Assembly (NCBI RefSeq): GCF_003466125.1
Contig: NZ_QSOC01000004.1
Location: 124,001-188,000, forward strand
Source of the DNA: Collinsella sp. TM10-22
GTDB taxonomy: Bacteria > Actinomycetota > Coriobacteriia > Coriobacteriales > Coriobacteriaceae
Length of the DNA stretch: 64,000 nucleotides
Reading direction: 5' to 3'
Below, piece by piece: positions 59,697 to 64,000 of this stretch. The notes under the pieces are model-generated. The model was not told the DNA's origin, made no database searches, and saw only the letters and a list, made by a program, of their open reading frames with translations. The position numbers and the translations under genes are program-made. Numbering within the stretch: the first letter of the stretch is position 1; every line of letters begins with the position of its first letter.

Positions 59697-62600
59697 ATGA
59701 GCAAACTCGTCGAGGGCATTAAAGACCGTGTGGTCGCTGCCGCACGCGAGGCCGCGCCCGCCGTGGTGGACGCTGCGCAGAAGGCCGCGACCGCCGCTGC
59801 CGAGAAGGTCGCCGAGGCAGTTACCGATGCCAAGAACACGGCAGGGGAGACGTCCATCGCTAGTGAGCCCGCCATCGCCGCCGAGCCCGCAGCCGCCACC
59901 GCCGCCCAGGCCCCCGAAGGCGCGATCTTCAACCCCGAGGCCGCCCGCGGCAACCTGCACCTGGGCATCGATGTGGGCTCTACCACCGTCAAGCTCGCCG
60001 TGCTCAGCGACGACAACCAGATCGTCTACGCCAAGTACCAGCGCCATCACACCGACGTCCGCGCCTGCGCCCGCGACCTGTTCGAGGGCGCTGCGACCGT
60101 GCTGCCGACGGCCCAGATGACCTGCGCCATTACCGGTTCGGGTGGTCTGCTGCTCTCCCAATGGCTCGACCTGGAGTTTGTCCAAGAGGTCATTGCCAGC
60201 AAGCGCGCCGTCGAGACCCTCATCCCGTCTACCGATGTCGCCATCGAGCTGGGCGGCGAGGACGCCAAGATCATCTACTTCGACAACGGTATCGAGCAGC
60301 GCATGAACGGCACCTGCGCCGGCGGTACGGGCGCCTTCATCGACCAGATGGCAACCCTGCTGCACACCGACGCGAGCGGCCTCAACGAGCTCGCGGCCAA
60401 CGCCACCACCATCTATCCCATTGCCAGCCGCTGCGGCGTCTTTGCCAAGACCGATGTGCAGCCGCTGCTCAACGAAGGCGCCCGCCCCGAGGATGTGGCC
60501 GCTTCCATCTTCCAGGCTGTCGTGACTCAGACCATCTCGGGCCTGGCGTGCGGCCGCCCCATCCGCGGTAACGTCGCCTTCCTGGGCGGCCCGCTGCAGT
60601 ATCTCTCCGAGCTGCGCCACCGCTTCTACCTCACGCTCAACCTGGACGAGGAGCACCGCATCGTGCCCCAAAACGCCCACCTGTTTGTGGCGAGCGGCGC
60701 CGCCATGGCGCACGAGTCCAGCAAGCTCAGCACGTTCCCACAGCTCATCGAGGCTATCGATGCCCTGGGTGACACACAGGGTGTCGAGGTCGAGCGCCTG
60801 GATCCGCTCTTTGCCACCGACGAGGATTTTTCCGAGTTCAAAACCCGCCACGACCAAGAAGTTGTCCCCAAGGGCAAGCTCGACGGCTACACCGGCCGCG
60901 TGTTCATCGGCATCGATGCCGGCTCCACCACCATGAAGGCCGCGCTCGTGGGGGAGGACGGTCAGCTGTTGCACACCTGGTACGGCAACAACAACGGCGA
61001 CATCCTGGGCACGGCCAAGGTCATCATGGCCGATTTCTACAACCACATCCCTGCCGGCTGCACCATCGGCCACGTGACCACCACCGGTTATGGCGAGGCG
61101 CTGCTCATCGAGGCGCTCAAGGCCGACTCCGGCGAGATCGAGACCGTCGCGCACCTGCGTGGCGCCAAGGCGTTTCTGCCCGGCGTCGAGTTCATTCTGG
61201 ACATCGGCGGCCAGGACATGAAGTGCCTGCGCGTGAAGGACGGCGTCATCGAGCACATCATGCTCAACGAGGCTTGCTCGTCGGGCTGCGGCAGCTTTAT
61301 CGAGAGCTTCGCCGTCTCCATGGACATGGACGTGCGCGCGTTCGCCGATGCCGCCATCCATGCCAAGGCCCCCGTCGACCTGGGCAGCCGCTGCACCGTC
61401 TTCATGAACTCTCGCGTGAAGCAGGCGCAAAAGGAGGGCGCCACGGTGGGCGACATCGCCGCCGGCCTGTCCTACTCCGTCATCAAGAACGCCCTGTTCA
61501 AGGTCATCAAGCTGCGCGACCCCAAGGAGATCGGCAGTCAGGTGATCGTCCAGGGCGGCACCTTCATGTCCGATGCCACGCTGCGTGCGTTCGAGCAGCT
61601 CACCGGTGTTCACGCCGTGCGTCCCGACATTGCCGGCTGCATGGGCGCCTATGGTGCGGCCCTGCTCGCCCGCGATCGCGCCGGCGCCGACGGCACCTCG
61701 ACCATCCTTTCGGCCGAGGACATCGCGCACCTCACTGTGACGCAAAAGCACGTCCGCTGCGGCCGCTGCTCCAACAACTGCCAGCTTACCGTCAACGACT
61801 TTGGCGGCGGTAGGCGCTTTATCACCGGCAACCGCTGCGAAAAGGGCGCCGGCCACAAAAAGCAGAAGACCGAGGCTCCCAACCTCTTCAAAAAGAAAAA
61901 CGAGCTGCTCTTTGGCCGCGAGGTCCTGAGTCCCGACGAGGCCCCGCGCGGCACCGTCGGTATCCCGCGCGCGCTCAACATGTACGAGAACTACCCCTTC
62001 TGGCACGCGTTCTTTACGCGCCTGGGCTTTAGCGTGCAGCTGTCCGACCAGTCGAGCAAGAAGACCTACCAGGCGGGCATCGAGTCCATGCCGTCCGAGA
62101 GCGTGTGCTATCCGGCCAAGATGAGCCACGGCCATGTGATGAACCTTATCGACCGCGATGTCGACTTTATCTGGATGCCGTGCGTGCGCTGGGAGCGCAA
62201 GGAAGATCAGACGGCTGGCAACTGCTACAACTGCCCCATCGTCATGAGTTACCCCACGGCGCTGGCGCTCAACATTGACGAGATCCGCGAGCAGAACATC
62301 GAGTTCCTGTACCCGTTTGTGCCCTATCACGATAAGACCGAGCTCAAGCGCCGCTTGTACCAGGTGCTCGCCGTCGACCGCGTGGCCGACGCCGAGGCCG
62401 GTCGCGGTCGCGTGCGCGGACCCAAGATCACCCGCTCCGAGATCGATGCCGCCGTCAATGCCGCCTATGAGGCCGACGCCCGTTTCCACGAGGATATCCA
62501 GACCATGGGCGAGGAGGCTCTTAAGTGGGTCGAGGACCACGGCGGCCACGGCATTGTGCTCGCCGGCCGTCCCTACCACAACGACCCCGAGATCAACCAC

Positions 62601-64000
62601 GCCCTGCCCGAGCTTATCTCGAGCTTTGGCTTTGCGGTCTTTACCGAGGATTCGCTCGCGCATCTGGTGAAGCCCGAGCGCCCAATCCGCGTTGTCGACC
62701 AGTGGATGTACCACTCGCGCCTCTACGCCGTGGCCCGTTTTGTGACGATGCGCAACGATCTGGACCTGATCCAGCTCAATTCCTTTGGCTGCGGCCTCGA
62801 TGCCCTGACCACCGATCAGGTGCAGGAGATTCTGGAGGCCAGCGGCAAGATTTACACCGTGCTCAAGATCGACGAGGTGTCCAACCTGGGCGCCGCGCGC
62901 ATCCGCATCCGCTCGCTCATGGCGGCGCTCAAGGACCAGGAGGCCGAGCGTCTGGCCGAGGCAACCGCTGCGGGTGAGGCCTACGAGCAGGGCGATGCCG
63001 CGCCGGTGGCGCCCTCCACGGATGCCCCTGCGTTCGCGAGCCGTAAGTACACGTTCGAAGCGCAGCGTGAGAGCGCCTCGACTGCATGGCCCAAGGTGCC
63101 CTTTACCGAGCAGATGCGCGACGAGGGCTACACCATTCTGTGCCCGCAGATGGCGCCAATCCACTTTGACCTGGTCAAAGAGGTGTTCCGTGGTGCCGGC
63201 TACAACCTGGAGCTGCTGCCCTCGACCGATCACGACGCCGTCGAGGCCGGCCTGCGCTACGTGAACAACGACATCTGCTACCCGTCCATTTTGGTGACCG
63301 GTCAGATTATGGAGGCCATCGAGAGCGGCCGATACGACCTGTCCAAGACCGCCGTAGTCATCAGCCAGACCGGCGGCGGCTGCCGTGCCACCAACTACAT
63401 CGCGCTCATCCGCAAGGCCCTGCGCGAGAGTGGTCATCCCGAGATCCCCGTGATCTCGCTTTCGGCCGTGGCGCTCGGCGAGGACAACCCCGGCTTCAAG
63501 ATTACGCCGGCGCTGCTTAAGCAGGCTGTGTACGCGGTGCTCTTTGGCGACGTGATGATGCAGATGCTCTACCGCTGCCGCCCGTACGAGGCCACGCCCG
63601 GTGCCGCCAACGCGCTCTACGAGGAGTACATGGCGCGCGCCCGCAAGCTCGCGCCCAAGTTCAACAGGCATAACTACACCAAGCTTGCTCGCGAGGCCAT
63701 CCGCGCGTTCGACACCATGCCGCTTGTGGGCGAGGGCACCAAGCCGCGCGTAGGCGTGGTCGGCGAGATCCTGGTCAAGTTCCACCCCACGGCCAACAAC
63801 CACGTGGTCGATGTCATCGAGCGCGAGGGTTGCGAGGCCGTGGTGCCGGGCCTGCTCGACTTCTTCCTGTACTCCATGAGCAACGCCGAGCTGCAGAAGG
63901 ACGAGCTGGGTAGCTCTGCTACCACGCGCGCTGGTATGCAGGCGCTTATTAAGCTCGTGGACTGGATGCGCACGCCGGTGGAGGAGATGCTCGAAAAGTC
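59697..64000 (+). CDS. 2-hydroxyacyl-CoA dehydratase activase, giant multidomain form (3' partial)
   Basis: Open reading frame of at least 1434 codons, cut by the window end. An Ala-rich helical segment (residues 1-75) comes first. An ASKHA-type activase domain follows: HLGIDVGSTTVKLAVLSDDN, ELGGEDAKIIYF, RMNGTCAGGTGAFIDQM. A second ASKHA copy follows at about 400: FIGIDAGSTTMKAALVGEDG, LDIGGQDMKCLRVKDG, NEACSSGCGSFIESFA. A Cys-rich zone (RCGRCSNNCQLTV) and a HgdB-like domain with many cysteines (SVCYPAKMSHGHV, YPSILVTGQIMEAI) come next. Such proteins couple ATP hydrolysis to one-electron transfer onto a dehydratase. The ATG lies behind GAGGAG, 12 bp after the TetR gene. Confidence 0.85.
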   Translation, partial: MSKLVEGIKDRVVAAAREAAPAVVDAAQKAATAAAEKVAEAVTDAKNTAGETSIASEPAIAAEPAAATAAQAPEGAIFNPEAARGNLHLGIDVGSTTVKLAVLSDDNQIVYAKYQRHHTDVRACARDLFEGAATVLPTAQMTCAITGSGGLLLSQWLDLEFVQEVIASKRAVETLIPSTDVAIELGGEDAKIIYFDNGIEQRMNGTCAGGTGAFIDQMATLLHTDASGLNELAANATTIYPIASRCGVFAKTDVQPLLNEGARPEDVAASIFQAVVTQTISGLACGRPIRGNVAFLGGPLQYLSELRHRFYLTLNLDEEHRIVPQNAHLFVASGAAMAHESSKLSTFPQLIEAIDALGDTQGVEVERLDPLFATDEDFSEFKTRHDQEVVPKGKLDGYTGRVFIGIDAGSTTMKAALVGEDGQLLHTWYGNNNGDILGTAKVIMADFYNHIPAGCTIGHVTTTGYGEALLIEALKADSGEIETVAHLRGAKAFLPGVEFILDIGGQDMKCLRVKDGVIEHIMLNEACSSGCGSFIESFAVSMDMDVRAFADAAIHAKAPVDLGSRCTVFMNSRVKQAQKEGATVGDIAAGLSYSVIKNALFKVIKLRDPKEIGSQVIVQGGTFMSDATLRAFEQLTGVHAVRPDIAGCMGAYGAALLARDRAGADGTSTILSAEDIAHLTVTQKHVRCGRCSNNCQLTVNDFGGGRRFITGNRCEKGAGHKKQKTEAPNLFKKKNELLFGREVLSPDEAPRGTVGIPRALNMYENYPFWHAFFTRLGFSVQLSDQSSKKTYQAGIESMPSESVCYPAKMSHGHVMNLIDRDVDFIWMPCVRWERKEDQTAGNCYNCPIVMSYPTALALNIDEIREQNIEFLYPFVPYHDKTELKRRLYQVLAVDRVADAEAGRGRVRGPKITRSEIDAAVNAAYEADARFHEDIQTMGEEALKWVEDHGGHGIVLAGRPYHNDPEINHALPELISSFGFAVFTEDSLAHLVKPERPIRVVDQWMYHSRLYAVARFVTMRNDLDLIQLNSFGCGLDALTTDQVQEILEASGKIYTVLKIDEVSNLGAARIRIRSLMAALKDQEAERLAEATAAGEAYEQGDAAPVAPSTDAPAFASRKYTFEAQRESASTAWPKVPFTEQMRDEGYTILCPQMAPIHFDLVKEVFRGAGYNLELLPSTDHDAVEAGLRYVNNDICYPSILVTGQIMEAIESGRYDLSKTAVVISQTGGGCRATNYIALIRKALRESGHPEIPVISLSAVALGEDNPGFKITPALLKQAVYAVLFGDVMMQMLYRCRPYEATPGAANALYEEYMARARKLAPKFNRHNYTKLAREAIRAFDTMPLVGEGTKPRVGVVGEILVKFHPTANNHVVDVIEREGCEAVVPGLLDFFLYSMSNAELQKDELGSSATTRAGMQALIKLVDWMRTPVEEMLEK

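Noticed and set aside
59622..63803. 1393-codon open frame on the minus strand
   Set aside because: It is the antisense shadow of the activase gene. Its translation is low-complexity (Gly, Val, His, Ala-rich) with no domain, while the plus-strand frame is a clear multidomain protein.

Overview
The window is high-GC (about 60%), densely coded bacterial chromosome, with frequent GTG and TTG starts behind strong AGGAGG-type ribosome binding sites. The gene content is that of an obligately anaerobic, fermentative actinobacterium: PTS sugar uptake, a pyruvate formate-lyase activase, a very large 2-hydroxyacyl-CoA dehydratase activase, and a SEC-C-tagged methionine aminopeptidase. I infer Coriobacteriia, most likely Collinsella. 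This rests on gene content and style, not on a marker gene. No rRNA, tRNA, CRISPR array or insertion sequence was recognised.

Layout. 1-2020: end of a sucrose-type PTS permease plus a GH32 sucrose-6-phosphate hydrolase. 2298-7043: housekeeping singletons (DegV, PFL activase, a beta-lactamase-fold serine hydrolase, MTA/SAH nucleosidase, EngB). 7075-8484: a DUF3990-type toxin with an overlapping XRE antitoxin, preceded by a 20-bp perfect palindrome. 8768-14067: aspartate-family biosynthesis (thrB, thrC, lysC, asd). 14471-24294: Ogt, a ClC transporter behind a fluoride-riboswitch-like leader, a MacB/FtsX-type ABC exporter, small orphan proteins, phosphofructokinase and a C-N hydrolase. 24456-31661: aminopeptidase, dehydrogenase, Map, radical SAM protein, hydrolase, a damaged GGDEF/REC/HD-GYP locus and an Hpt protein. 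31765-36051: a polar amino-acid ABC operon ending in a glutamine-amidotransferase-like hydrolase. 36601-43141: a DXS-like enzyme lacking a key motif, an HD/CmpB pair, amt-glnK and a HAD phosphatase. 43213-43738: a small membrane peptide behind an SOS-box-like palindrome. 43891-50390: WYL regulator and helicase-nuclease, divergent from RtcB and a degenerate DnaB-like ATPase. 50778-51989: an isolated AT-rich gene.

52182-58766 is the most novel part. Four tandem genes on the minus strand encode one uncharacterised two-module family. Two are full-length (709 and 710 aa); the other two carry only the C-half and only the N-half, in that order. The two halves share short motifs, so they look like an ancient internal duplication, and both full-length copies have the same 16-17 bp palindrome about 55 bp upstream of the start. 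A divergent TetR gene with two palindromic sites leads into the activase, which runs off the window end.

Intergenic DNA is unusually rich in palindromes of at least three kinds. The first is 30-50 bp hairpins with varied stems around a GGGACA-like core. The second is 95-225 bp nested inverted repeats with long outer arms. The third is a three-unit tandem array of 62-bp palindromes. Several sit at gene 3' ends. At two of the nested repeats (8593 and 21838) the arms extend into the flanking stop codon.
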